Origin: Scatosoma sp045594025
Lineage (GTDB): Bacteria > Bacillota > Clostridia > Christensenellales > Borkfalkiaceae
Length of the DNA: 64,000 nucleotides
Reading direction: 5' to 3'
Assembly: GCA_045594025.1 (NCBI GenBank)
Contig: JAZNXS010000033.1
Span: forward strand, 67,941 to 131,940
The notes beneath the pieces were generated by a model. The model did not search any database. It was not told the DNA's origin and worked only from the letters and a program-made list of their open reading frames with translations. Shown here one piece after another: positions 41,574 to 50,078 of the stretch. Numbering within the stretch: the first letter of the stretch is position 1; each line of letters begins with the position of its first letter. The position numbers and the translations under genes were made by a program.

Positions 41574-42848
41574 ATGGAAAAATTGATTGACTTTCTAAAA
41601 AACTCCCACACGTCTTATCATGCGGTGGAAAATGCAACAGCGCTTTTGGATAACCAAGGCTTTTGCCGCCTTTTGGAACGGCATGACTGGTCGATTTCCG
41701 AAGGCGGGAAATATTACGTTGTACGCGGCGGCGCTTTGATCGCCTTTACCGTCGGTTCGCTGAATGATTTTTCTTATAAAATCGTTGCTTCGCACACCGA
41801 TTCCCCCGCTTTAAAGCTGAAAGAAAATCCCTTGGTAAAATCCGGGCTTTATGCCAAGCTGAACGTGGAAACGTACGGTGGCGGTATTTGGCACACCTTC
41901 TTTGACAGACCTTTGAAAATCGCAGGAAGAATCGTTCGCAGAGAAAACGGCTGTCTTCGCACGGAAACGGTAGTTTCCCCTTTCACTGTGACAATCCCTT
42001 CCGTTGCCATTCATCAAAGCCGCGACGTAAACAGCAATTTCTCGGTGGATTTGCAAACCGATCTTTTACCCTTGCTTTCCTTTGCGGACGGCATCGATAA
42101 TTCGGCGGCGCTGATTGAACAAATCGCAGGCGATAACGTACTTTCCTATGACTTATTCCTGGTCAATGCAGACATGCCCTATTCGTTTGGGCTTAACGAT
42201 GAGTTTTTGGCTGCGCCGAGAATCGACAATTTGACCAGTGTTTACGCCTCGTTAGAAGCACTCAGCTTCGATGAAGAACACAGCGGTATTTGCGTAGCCG
42301 CCCTCTTTGATAACGAAGAAGTGGGTAGCGGTACAAACGAAGGCGCGGCAGGCGATCTTTTGGAAAACGTACTCCGTCGTATTGCGTACGCGCTCCGTTT
42401 CGACGATAACGAATATTATAAGGCGTTGGCAAACTCTTTCTTGCTCTCGTTGGACAATGCGCACGCCGTGCATCCTAACCATCCTGAAAAAGCAGATCCT
42501 ACCAATAAAACTGCATTGGGCGGCGGTATCGTCATCAAAAACCACTCGAACAAGGCGTATATCACGGATGCTGTATCCTCTGCCGTGTTACAAACGGTAT
42601 TTGACAACGCGAACGTAAAACATCAAAAATTTTACAACCACTCTAACGCGAGAAGCGGCAGTACGCTTGGCGCGGCGGCGATCCGCAATACGGGTATGCT
42701 CGGCGCAGACGCAGGACTTGCGCAGCTTGCCATGCACTCCTCTTGCGAATGCTTTGCAAAGGCCGACTATGACGAACTGGTAAAAGGCTTACTTGCCCTT
42801 TATTCTTCCTCCATTGTTCGTTCGGACGAGGATATTCAAGTCTTATAA
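41574..42848 (+). CDS. M18 family aminopeptidase (aspartyl aminopeptidase type)
   Basis: 424 residues from the ATG at 41574, preceded by AAAGGA. Metal-site motifs: SHTDSPALKLK, NLTSVYASLEAL, LFDNEEVGSGTNEGA, and AHAVHPNHPEKADPTNK with a final HSSCE. These are the signatures of M18 dodecameric zinc aminopeptidases that release acidic N-terminal residues in the cytoplasm. It is convergent with a second M18 gene of a different subgroup. Confidence 0.92.
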   Translation: MEKLIDFLKNSHTSYHAVENATALLDNQGFCRLLERHDWSISEGGKYYVVRGGALIAFTVGSLNDFSYKIVASHTDSPALKLKENPLVKSGLYAKLNVETYGGGIWHTFFDRPLKIAGRIVRRENGCLRTETVVSPFTVTIPSVAIHQSRDVNSNFSVDLQTDLLPLLSFADGIDNSAALIEQIAGDNVLSYDLFLVNADMPYSFGLNDEFLAAPRIDNLTSVYASLEALSFDEEHSGICVAALFDNEEVGSGTNEGAAGDLLENVLRRIAYALRFDDNEYYKALANSFLLSLDNAHAVHPNHPEKADPTNKTALGGGIVIKNHSNKAYITDAVSSAVLQTVFDNANVKHQKFYNHSNARSGSTLGAAAIRNTGMLGADAGLAQLAMHSSCECFAKADYDELVKGLLALYSSSIVRSDEDIQVL

Positions 42849-42865
42849 GTTGATAATTCCACATG

Positions 42866-42898
42866 AAAAAAGCTGTTGCGATTGCAACAGCTTTTTTA
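42866..42898. terminator. Bidirectional terminator between two M18 genes
   Basis: AAAAAAGCTGTTGC (42866-42879), loop GATT, GCAACAGCTTTTTT (42884-42897), 14 perfect pairs. Confidence 0.92.
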
Positions 42899-42930
42899 TT
42901 TCAACCCATACATGGGTGCTTTATTTTTTC

Positions 42931-44307
42931 TTATTTGATGAATGCGCGGAATGCGAGGTAGGTTTCGTATACGTCCGCTTTGGAAACGACTTCATAAGGC
43001 GCGTGCATTGCGATAACCGCTACACCGATGTCGATCGTGTCGATATTCATATTCGCGATGTACTTCGCAACGGTACCGCCGCCGCCTACGTCTACTCTGC
43101 CAAGCTCGCCCGTCTGCCAGATAACGCCGTTTTCATCGAAAAGGTTACGAAGGTAGCCGATGTATTCCGCATTTGCATCGGAAGAACCACTCTTACCTCT
43201 CGCGCCCGTGAACTTCGTTACGCCTGCGCCATGGGAGAGGTAGGTTGCGTTATTCTTTTCCAATACTTCGGGGAAGTTGGGATCGTACCCTGCATTAACG
43301 TCTGCGGAAAGGCATTTCGAATTTGCACGAACCGCCGCCGAGGAAGCGCCTGCGGAAGCCGCGATTTCGTTGATGAGGTCGGTGAAAATCGCGCACTGCA
43401 TACCCGTTGTGCCCTCGCTGCCGATTTCTTCCTTATCTGCAAGCACTACCATAACGGTGTGTTCATCGGACGCTTCGTCGAAAAGCGCCGTGTATGCAGG
43501 ATAGGAGCAAACTCTGTCATCGTGGCCGTAAGCACCGATCAAAGCGCGGTCGAAACCGATATCCTTTGCTTTATATGCAGGCACCAAGGACAGCTCTGCG
43601 GAGAGGAAATCTGCTTCTTCCATACCATACTTTTCATTGAGGATTTTAAGTACGTTTTCCTTGACCGTCTTATCTTTGTCGTTTTCAGCCGCTGTGTACG
43701 GAATGTTGCCGAACCAGATATTCAAGCCTTCCCCTTCAATGGCTTCACCGAGAGGTTTTGCATTCTGCTTTGCAGCAAGGTGGGGAAGCAAATCGCTAAT
43801 GTAGAATACGGGATCGTTATCGTCCTCGCCGATGCGAACTTCCAGCTTCGTGCCGTTTTTCAGCATCACTGCGCCGTGGAGCGCAAGAGGAATGGTTGCC
43901 CATTGATATTTACGGATACCGCCGTAGTAGTGCGTTTTCGCAAACGCGATGCCTTCCGCTTCGTACAAGGGCACTTGCTTTAAGTCGATACGGGGGCTGT
44001 CGATATGGGAAGCGATAATACGGATACCGTCCTTTGCTACGTCCGCTGTACCCATACGGATCAAATACAAGTTCTTACCGCGATTGTTGTAGTACACCTT
44101 ATCCCCTGCCTTCAGTTTCGTACCGAACGTAAAGGGCTTATAGCCAGCTTTTTCCGCCTCTGCTACTACGAAAGTGCAAACTTCACGTTCCGTCTTCCCT
44201 TCGTCAAGGAAGGTTTTATAGCCTTCTGCATAATCGAAAATCTCTTTCATAAGCTTTTCGTCTGCAATTTCATAAACATTCTTTCTTTTGTATGCAAGTT
44301 CACTCAT
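42931..44307 (-). CDS. M18 family aminopeptidase (aminopeptidase I type)
   Basis: 458 residues. Motifs IIASHIDSPRIDLKQ, GAYGHDDRVCSYPAYTAL, LADKEEIGSEGTTGM and the late GTVAKYIANMNIDTIDIGVAVIAMHAP are typical of the M18 subgroup close to yeast aminopeptidase I. The spacing differs from the 424-residue neighbour, so these are distant paralogues. AAAGGAG precedes the ATG at 44307. Upstream lies the long hairpin and repeat region. Confidence 0.93.
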   Translation of the reverse strand: MSELAYKRKNVYEIADEKLMKEIFDYAEGYKTFLDEGKTEREVCTFVVAEAEKAGYKPFTFGTKLKAGDKVYYNNRGKNLYLIRMGTADVAKDGIRIIASHIDSPRIDLKQVPLYEAEGIAFAKTHYYGGIRKYQWATIPLALHGAVMLKNGTKLEVRIGEDDNDPVFYISDLLPHLAAKQNAKPLGEAIEGEGLNIWFGNIPYTAAENDKDKTVKENVLKILNEKYGMEEADFLSAELSLVPAYKAKDIGFDRALIGAYGHDDRVCSYPAYTALFDEASDEHTVMVVLADKEEIGSEGTTGMQCAIFTDLINEIAASAGASSAAVRANSKCLSADVNAGYDPNFPEVLEKNNATYLSHGAGVTKFTGARGKSGSSDANAEYIGYLRNLFDENGVIWQTGELGRVDVGGGGTVAKYIANMNIDTIDIGVAVIAMHAPYEVVSKADVYETYLAFRAFIK

Positions 44308-44348
44308 GATAATATATCTCCTTTGTTTTTTAGCGAATTGTTAAGAGT

Positions 44349-44619
44349 CAAGGGACGTTGTCCCTTGCAGTTTCCAAAGGCAGAGCCTTTGGCGGGTTTG
44401 GGCAGAGCCCATAAAAGTAGCCCCAGGAAAGCAAAACATAGTTTTGCGTTATAACCGCAAAGCGGTTTGCACGTTGCTGAGCAACGTTTCAAACGCCAAA
44501 GGCGTTAAAGACGCAACCTAATGGTTGCTATTAAGAGTCCGGTTTTGCGCTCTGCGCAACGATTGCCATCGAGGCGCAAGGATTTCACCCTTGCAACCCA
44601 TAAGGGACAATGTCCCTTA
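44349..44619. repeat. Dense array of twelve micro-hairpins
   Basis: Perfect short hairpins follow one another: CAAGGGAC-gtt-GTCCCTTG (44349-44367), CCAAAGGC-aga-GCCTTTGG (44374-44392), TGGGC-aga-GCCCA (44399-44411), GCAAAAC-ata-GTTTTGC (44431-44447), AACCGC-aaa-GCGGTT (44453-44467), ACGTTGC-tga-GCAACGT (44471-44487), AACGCC-aaa-GGCGTT (44492-44506), GCAACC-taat-GGTTGC (44513-44528), TTGCGC-tct-GCGCAA (44545-44559), CGAT-tgcc-ATCG (44560-44571), GCAAGG/CCTTGC (44576-44594), TAAGGGAC-aat-GTCCCTTA (44601-44619). Most loops are 3 bases. First and last stems are the same sequence. No plausible ORF covers it. Confidence 0.9.
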
Positions 44620-44635
44620 ACCCTTTACAAGTAAA

Positions 44636-44897
44636 CTCGTCAAAACCGCAAAAACGAAGCAAGATGCGAGCAATACAAGACGCCGTGAGTATGTCGATGG
44701 GAGCGTACTGAGCGTACACGAGCAAGAAAAACGTAGCTTAACGCTGTATTTCGACAAGGTGTAATACATCTGCTCGTCAAAACCGCAAAAACGAAGCAAG
44801 ATGCGAGAAATACAAGACGCCGTGAGTATGTCGATGGGAGCGTACTGAGCGTACGTAACCGAGACACACGGAACGGCAACGCTGTATTGCGACGCAG
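44636..44897. repeat. Two tandem copies of a ~135-bp repeat
   Basis: An 82-bp block occurs at 44636-44717 and 44773-44854 with one mismatch. Each is followed by about 24 unlike bases and then a shared ACGCTGTATT-N-CGAC. Minus-strand ORFs of 60-79 codons through it (44617-44799, 44640-44879) encode the same Ser/Leu-rich segment twice but lack ribosome sites, so they are not called as genes. Confidence 0.88.
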
Positions 44898-44909
44898 ATT
44901 CTTCGTTTT

Positions 44910-45836
44910 TTAATGTAAAAATCCTTTAATTATATGCTCCTCCGCCTCTTTCTCCGTCAGCCCAAGCGTCATCAGCTTGATCAGCTGTTCGCCTGCAATC
45001 TTGCCGATTGCCGCTTCGTGAATCAGCTCTGCATCAATATGATTTGCCGAAAGACAAGGCGCTGCGGTTACCGCCGCATTATCCATGATAATTGCGTCAC
45101 ATTCCGTGTGACCGTGGCAAGGCCCATTGCCGTTCATCGTCGATACGAAATGCTGAACGGATTCCCCGGCCGCAACCGATCTCGACATCACGTCTGCGCG
45201 ACAGCCCTCGCCGTTCATATCGATTACGAAATCCGTGTCCGCAAGCTGCTTACCGTGCGTGTAAAGCTTTTCCTTTACCACAAAGTTCGCGCCCGACTTC
45301 ATATCCGCTTTCGTAATACGTTTCGTGGAATCGATGCCCTTGATCTGCGTCGTTTGCATTTCCATGCTTGCGCCCTCGTCCAAGTGCACCACCGTTTCGG
45401 GATTCATCACGTTCTTGCCGTTGCCATCCCCCTCGCCGTAATGCTTTTCCACGTACTTAACCTTCGCATTTTTTCCTACGTAGAAAGTATGCACGCCGTC
45501 GTGACGGGAAGTCATATCCACGCCGCCACAGTTATGAATCCCACAGCCTGCAACAATAACAACGTCCGCGCCTTCACCGATATAAAAATCGTTATATACC
45601 ATTTCCTGCACGCCAGCCTTACTGATGATTACGGGAATGTGCACGCTTTCATTTTTCGTACCCGGCTTGATGAAAATATCAATGCCGTCTTTGCCGTCCG
45701 TCTTTGTCACAATGTCAATATTCGCCGTCGTGTTTCTGCCTAAGCTTTCCCCATTACCGCGGATATTGAACGCACCTTCGGGCGTACCGTGCAGATCGGC
45801 AATCTGTAATAACAAATCTTTTTGTATTGAATCCAT
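44910..45836 (-). CDS. SufB/SufD-family Fe-S scaffold protein (SmsB-like)
   Basis: 308 residues, far shorter than SufB (about 470) and close to the SmsB of minimal two-gene SUF systems. The SufBD beta-helix core is clear: VHIPVIISKAGVQEMVYNDFYIGE, VIVAGCGIHNC, VHLDEGASMEMQTTQIKG and the C-terminal HGHTECDAIIMDNAAVTAAPCLSA with HEAAIGKIAGEQL. It forms a complex with the ATPase encoded 16 bases upstream and assembles iron-sulfur clusters, which the many Fe-S enzymes here need. Confidence 0.9.
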   Translation of the reverse strand: MDSIQKDLLLQIADLHGTPEGAFNIRGNGESLGRNTTANIDIVTKTDGKDGIDIFIKPGTKNESVHIPVIISKAGVQEMVYNDFYIGEGADVVIVAGCGIHNCGGVDMTSRHDGVHTFYVGKNAKVKYVEKHYGEGDGNGKNVMNPETVVHLDEGASMEMQTTQIKGIDSTKRITKADMKSGANFVVKEKLYTHGKQLADTDFVIDMNGEGCRADVMSRSVAAGESVQHFVSTMNGNGPCHGHTECDAIIMDNAAVTAAPCLSANHIDAELIHEAAIGKIAGEQLIKLMTLGLTEKEAEEHIIKGFLH

Positions 45837-45852
45837 ACCTGCTACCCCCGTC

Positions 45853-46572
45853 TTATAATTTATTCGTCAAAACTTTGCAGGAGTCCGCCGCCAAAAGCCT
45901 GGGTAAAACCTCGTCCTTCTCGCCCACGTTTTGTACCTGCCCGTTGGCAATAACAACAATTTTATCCGCAATATTCAAAATGCGTTCCTGGTGGGAAATA
46001 ATCAAAATATTTCCCTTCGTCTTTTCGTGCATATTCTCAAACACTTTGATCAGGTTACCAAAGCTCCAAAGGTCGATACCTGCCTCGGGCTCGTCAAAAA
46101 TAGAAAGCTGCGTGCTTCTCGCCAAAATCATAGCGATTTCAATACGCTTCAATTCCCCACCCGAAAGAGAAGCGTTCACTTCACGGTCGATATAATCCCT
46201 CGCACACATGCCTACCTCGGACAAATACGCACAAGCGTCCGATACTTTCAAAGGCTTCCCTGCTGCAATCGTAATCAAATCACGCACCGTCAAACCTTTA
46301 AAACGAACGGGCTGCTGGAAAGCATAGGAAATGCCCTTTTTTGCCCTTTCCGTCACGGAAAGCTCAGTGATGTCCTCGCCGTTGAAATAAATTCTGCCTT
46401 CCGTGGGCGTAATAATCCCTGCGATTACCTTTGCAAGCGTCGACTTACCGCCGCCGTTCGGCCCCGTGAATGCCACAAAGCGCTCGTCCAACGTTAAGTT
46501 GATATCCTTTAATATTTGTTTTTCACCCAGCTCATCGTTGACACGATAGCCGATATTTTTAAGTTCTAACAT
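45853..46572 (-). CDS. sufC: SufC-like ATPase (SmsC)
   Basis: 239 residues from the ATG at 46572 (GAGGGAAT just before; a reading from 46623 has no ribosome site). Walker A GPNGGGKST, signature LSGGELKRIEIA, Walker B LSIFDEPEAGID and H-loop ISHQE are all of the SufC type, as is the Q-loop YAFQQPVRFKGL. No SufS, SufU or SufD gene follows, matching the two-gene SMS arrangement. A palindrome GCAAATTTGC lies in the promoter region (46612-46621). Confidence 0.92.
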   Translation of the reverse strand: MLELKNIGYRVNDELGEKQILKDINLTLDERFVAFTGPNGGGKSTLAKVIAGIITPTEGRIYFNGEDITELSVTERAKKGISYAFQQPVRFKGLTVRDLITIAAGKPLKVSDACAYLSEVGMCARDYIDREVNASLSGGELKRIEIAMILARSTQLSIFDEPEAGIDLWSFGNLIKVFENMHEKTKGNILIISHQERILNIADKIVVIANGQVQNVGEKDEVLPRLLAADSCKVLTNKL

Positions 46573-46603
46573 ATTCCCTCGTTTGGAATTTTTTTCTTTA
46601 TGT

Positions 46604-46632
46604 ATTGTACCGCAAATTTGCAATTTCTAAAC
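46604..46632 (-). promoter_or_regulatory. Probable promoter of the SMS operon with palindrome
   Basis: TACAAT on the minus strand (46604-46609) with a poor -35 (GTTTAG, 46627-46632). The spacer holds GCAAATTTGC (46612-46621). The weak -35 could indicate activator or repressor control. Confidence 0.45.
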
Positions 46633-46637
46633 TGCGT

Positions 46638-47300
46638 TTAAAAGACTTCCATCAACGCACCGCGGAGCTTTAGCCATTTCCGTTTGGTTTTCCAATCGGG
46701 AACGTACTTCTCCACCTCCGTCCAAAAGGCTTTGGAGTGGTTTTTATGCTTGGTATGCGCCAACTCGTGCACAACAACGTACTCCACCACGTCCCTCGGC
46801 GCGTAAAGCAATCGAAAAGAATAGTGAATGGCATTGTCACCCGAACACGAACCCCAGCGACTTCTTGCAGAGTTGACCGACACCGATTTATACGTAACGC
46901 CCATCTGCGCCGCCATCATTTCCGTCACCTTGGAAAAGATACGCTTTGCGTTGTCTTTCAGCCATTTTACAAGCCGTTCTTTAGACTTTTTCAATGGTAA
47001 ATAAATCACGTTTTCCTCGCTATCATAACGCACAAACGACGTTTCCGCAAGGAGAATTTTGCATTTTTTACCTAAAAGCAACAATTCGTACCCGTTTAAA
47101 TTTTCAGGCGGTAAATCAATACCTACCCCTTTCTTTTCGGCTTTTTTGCGAAGAATCCAACTTTCCTTTTCTTGGATAAACGCAAAAATCCGTGTCTCGC
47201 TGCAGTGCGCAGGCGCGCGTACAATCAATCGCCCAAACGCATCGATTGTAATCGCCAGCGTCTTACGGCGGGAACGGATAATTTCATCGGGTTGGACCAT
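46638..47300 (-). CDS. YgjP-like (M48-related, DUF45) metallopeptidase
   Basis: 220 residues from the ATG at 47300, 7 bases after the galE stop; longer readings run into galE. The N-terminal beta part has IRSRRKTLAITIDAFGRLIVRAP. The zinc site is VVHELAHTKHKNHS (HExxH plus a third His), and SARSRWGSCS is the family signature. No strong ribosome site, so coupling to galE translation is likely. Family members are cytoplasmic and of uncertain role. Confidence 0.9.
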   Translation of the reverse strand: MVQPDEIIRSRRKTLAITIDAFGRLIVRAPAHCSETRIFAFIQEKESWILRKKAEKKGVGIDLPPENLNGYELLLLGKKCKILLAETSFVRYDSEENVIYLPLKKSKERLVKWLKDNAKRIFSKVTEMMAAQMGVTYKSVSVNSARSRWGSCSGDNAIHYSFRLLYAPRDVVEYVVVHELAHTKHKNHSKAFWTEVEKYVPDWKTKRKWLKLRGALMEVF

Positions 47301-47307
47301 AAACAAA

Positions 47308-48321
47308 CTACGCTTCGTAGCCTCTGGGATTACCGCTTTGCCACTTCCATTGTGACGCGCACATTTCTTCAATGCCGTTTTTCGCTTCCCAATGCAGTTC
47401 TTTCTTCGCCTTGTCAGGCGCTGCGTAACAAGCCGCGATATCACCGGGACGGCGTTCGCAAATCTTATAAGGCAACGTTTTTCCACAAGCCTTTTCAAAG
47501 GCATGGATCATTTCTAAAACGCTGTAACCGCGCCCCGTGCCCAAATTGTAAATATGCACGCCGCTTTCATTGCAATGCTCGATTGCCGCAATGTGTCCAA
47601 GCGCCAAATCCACTACGTGGATATAATCTCTAACACCCGTTCCGTCAGGGGTTTCGTAATCATTGCCAAATACGTTGATGCAGGGCAGCTTACCGCTGGC
47701 AACCTGCGCCACGAACGGCATGAGATTGTTGGGGATACCCTTGGGATCTTCCCCGATCAAGCCGCTTTCATGTGCGCCCACAGGGTTGAAATAGCGGAGC
47801 AAAATGATGTTCCATTCGCAATCCGCTTTGTGCAAATCCTGCATGATGTTTTCCATCATCAGCTTGGTGCTGCCGTAAGGGTTCGTCGTCGAAAGACGAC
47901 AACTCTCGTCCAAAGGCAAGCGTTCGGGGTCGCCGTACACCGTTGCGGAAGAAGAGAAAATAATCTTCTTTACGTTGTACTTTTCCATGATTTGTAACAA
48001 GGACACCGTACCGCTGATGTTGTTTTCGTAATACTTCAAAGGCAATCTGCAGCTTTCGCCAACCGCTTTAAACGCCGCAAAATGAATCACCGCGTCAAAG
48101 TGGTGCGCCTCAAAAATTTTCTCCATCGCCGCTACGTCGCGAATGTCCGCTTCGTAGAAAACCACTTCTTTGCCCGTGATTTTTTGCACGCGACGAATAC
48201 TTTCAAAGCTAGAGTTGCTGAAATTGTCCACAACGACAACTTCGTAGTTCTTATTCAAAAGTTCCAGTACGGTATGCGAGCCGATATAGCCGCATCCACC
48301 CGTAACTAAAATGGTTGCCAT
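47308..48321 (-). CDS. galE: UDP-glucose 4-epimerase GalE
   Basis: 337 residues from the ATG at 48321 (GAGGTGAACCTC before it). NAD-binding ILVTGGCGYIGSHTV, FSSSATVYGDP, the catalytic Tyr and Lys in YGSTK, the metal-free substrate loop RYFNPVGAHESGLIGEDP and the late NLGTGRGYSVLEMI are standard. It interconverts UDP-glucose and UDP-galactose for glycan synthesis. It is 17 bases downstream of the CNNM gene and is followed by the YgjP-like gene. Confidence 0.95.
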   Translation of the reverse strand: MATILVTGGCGYIGSHTVLELLNKNYEVVVVDNFSNSSFESIRRVQKITGKEVVFYEADIRDVAAMEKIFEAHHFDAVIHFAAFKAVGESCRLPLKYYENNISGTVSLLQIMEKYNVKKIIFSSSATVYGDPERLPLDESCRLSTTNPYGSTKLMMENIMQDLHKADCEWNIILLRYFNPVGAHESGLIGEDPKGIPNNLMPFVAQVASGKLPCINVFGNDYETPDGTGVRDYIHVVDLALGHIAAIEHCNESGVHIYNLGTGRGYSVLEMIHAFEKACGKTLPYKICERRPGDIAACYAAPDKAKKELHWEAKNGIEEMCASQWKWQSGNPRGYEA

Positions 48322-48338
48322 GAGGTTCACCTCTCTTT

Positions 48339-49610
48339 TTATTCTTCGTCTTCCTGCTCTTCCACTTCCACTTGCTTAGAGCGTACCTTTAAGACCTTTT
48401 GTTTCGTTGCTTTTACAATTTTAATCTCGACGTTTTTATAAAGGAACGTTTCACCAATGGGCGGAATACCGCCGTACGTTTCCGTTACCCAGCCGCCGAT
48501 GGTGTTGGATTCAAACTCTTCTCCGTAGGTTTCTATCTCATACAGTTCAAAGAAGCTCTCCAACTCGCACTTGCCATCTACCCAGTACTCGCCCTCTGCG
48601 ATTTGACCGAAAAGCACTTCTTCTTCGTCGTGTTCATCCCAAATTTCGCCAACGAGCTCTTCCAAAATATCTTCCAGCGTTACGATACCCACCAAGCCAC
48701 CATACTCATCGGAAACCGCCGCCATGTGGATTTTTTGTTTTTGAAGCTGTTTCAAAAGCGTGGAAATACGGGTATGCTCCGTCGTGAACGCGATATCCTG
48801 CACCAAATGCCCAATCTCTTTTTCACCGCCTACGTAGCCCTCGAAAAAGTCGCGTTCGTGAATCAAACCGATGACGTTGTCAATCGTATTTTTGTACACA
48901 GGCAAACGGGAATACCCCGTCTTTTGGAATAACTCGCGTACTTCATCCATTGTAGAATCTTCATCCACCGCATATACGTCTACGCGGGGCACGAGAATAT
49001 CCTCTACCTTCAAATCGTCAAATTCGAGCGCGGAGCGCACAAGCTCCGATTCGTCCTCTTTCAACGTGCCGTGTTCTTCCGCTTCTTCTACGAGATACAG
49101 CAGCTCTTCGTCTGTAACCGTATCGTCCTTCTTCAGCTTGAAAATCTTTTTCAAGCCTGCTTTGTAAAAATCGAAAATCTTACAAATCGGGATCAAAATC
49201 CAGTAAAATAATTGCATAATGGGATAGAACAGGAAACAAATTTTCTCGGGATATACGCTTGCGATATACTTGGGCGTAATTTCACCGAAAAGCAACACTA
49301 CTACCGTCAATACGATGGTAGAAACCGTTGCCGCTAAGTCCGCATTTGCAATCAAATCGGCAAACAAAATCGTGCCGAGTGCGGACGCCAAAATGTTGAC
49401 AATGTTATTGCCGACCAGGATTGCCGTGACGAGTTTGTCGTAATTATCGTCTGCAAACTTATATACCGCTTTTGCATTTTTCTTACCCTGCGCAACAAAC
49501 GTTTTTAATTTAATTCTGTTTACACAGGAAAACGCCGTTTCCGTTGCCGAGAAAAAGCCTGAAAGAATGACCAGTACTGCGATTACGATAACCAATGATA
49601 GGTGATCCAT
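48339..49610 (-). CDS. CNNM/CorC-type transporter (hemolysin family)
   Basis: 423 residues. DUF21 transmembrane domain with SGFFSATETAFSCVNRIKL and GEITPKYIASVYPEKI (about 1-190), a CBS pair with VPRVDVYAVD, GLIHERDFFEGY and LVGIVTLEDILEELVGEI (about 205-325), and a C-terminal CorC_HlyC domain (about 340-415, NTIGGWVTETYGGIPPIGE). The family exports Mg2+ or other divalent ions, so it may balance MgtE uptake. The ribosome site GGAGG is 16 bases from the ATG, unusually far. Confidence 0.92.
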   Translation of the reverse strand: MDHLSLVIVIAVLVILSGFFSATETAFSCVNRIKLKTFVAQGKKNAKAVYKFADDNYDKLVTAILVGNNIVNILASALGTILFADLIANADLAATVSTIVLTVVVLLFGEITPKYIASVYPEKICFLFYPIMQLFYWILIPICKIFDFYKAGLKKIFKLKKDDTVTDEELLYLVEEAEEHGTLKEDESELVRSALEFDDLKVEDILVPRVDVYAVDEDSTMDEVRELFQKTGYSRLPVYKNTIDNVIGLIHERDFFEGYVGGEKEIGHLVQDIAFTTEHTRISTLLKQLQKQKIHMAAVSDEYGGLVGIVTLEDILEELVGEIWDEHDEEEVLFGQIAEGEYWVDGKCELESFFELYEIETYGEEFESNTIGGWVTETYGGIPPIGETFLYKNVEIKIVKATKQKVLKVRSKQVEVEEQEDEE

Positions 49611-49682
49611 GATAGTTGTTGAATATCCTCCGAATATAAAAAATTTTTTGCAGATTTTTTTCTGCGCATATTATTATAATAC

Positions 49683-49712
49683 TTTCTAATAATATTTGTC
49701 AAGGCAAGCGAC
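49683..49712 (-). promoter_or_regulatory. Promoter of the CNNM-galE-ygjP operon
   Basis: TTGACA (49707-49712), 18-base spacer, TATAAT (49683-49688). Confidence 0.78.
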
Positions 49713-49977
49713 TGTCTATTTGCATTTTTTCACGCAATTTTTTGCATATTTTTTTATTTTCTTTTCTTAAAGAAAAGATTTTTTCTGTCCTTCCCCTTAG
49801 CAAACCTCACAAAATAACCCCGCCTTGGTGCACATTTTAAATAAAATGACATACCCATGTATGCATTCAATTATAAATGATACACCCATGTCCGTGATGA
49901 ACTGAAAACACTACACCGTTTTTCTAATTTTGCTTAGTTTGCGTGTTCTGTATCTTTTTTAACCTGACAAAAAATAC

Positions 49978-50006
49978 TTGACGAAACGCCCTCATCGTGC
50001 TATACT
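49978..50006 (+). promoter_or_regulatory. Promoter of metY-metA-serpin
   Basis: TTGACG (49978-49983), 17-base spacer, TATACT (50001-50006). Confidence 0.78.
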
Positions 50007-50078
50007 TATCGTGTAATAATATGGTCTTGCGCACGCGCGTGGCAAAAACGCGTATTTAGGCGCAAAAAGGAGACTCTT

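Larger units (their letters stand above)
49611..50078. other. 468-base divergent intergenic region
   Basis: It contains the CNNM promoter on the left and the metY promoter on the right. Between them are two copies of a CCCATGT motif (49854-49860 and 49885-49891). No SAM riboswitch or T-box fits: the metY leader is only about 65 bases. No gene was seen. Confidence 0.6.

Noticed and set aside
42793..43983. 396-codon plus-strand ORF
   Set aside because: Antisense to the aminopeptidase I-type gene, which has full M18 motifs.
44349..44619. Possible CRISPR array
   Set aside because: The short stems differ from each other and there is no constant direct repeat of 20-40 bases with regular spacers; no cas gene nearby.
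44617..44879. Minus-strand ORFs of 60 and 79 codons in the tandem repeat
   Set aside because: They lack ribosome sites and their similarity comes from the DNA repeat itself.
50007..50078. SAM riboswitch or T-box before metY
   Set aside because: The leader is only about 65-70 bases and lacks the conserved elements.
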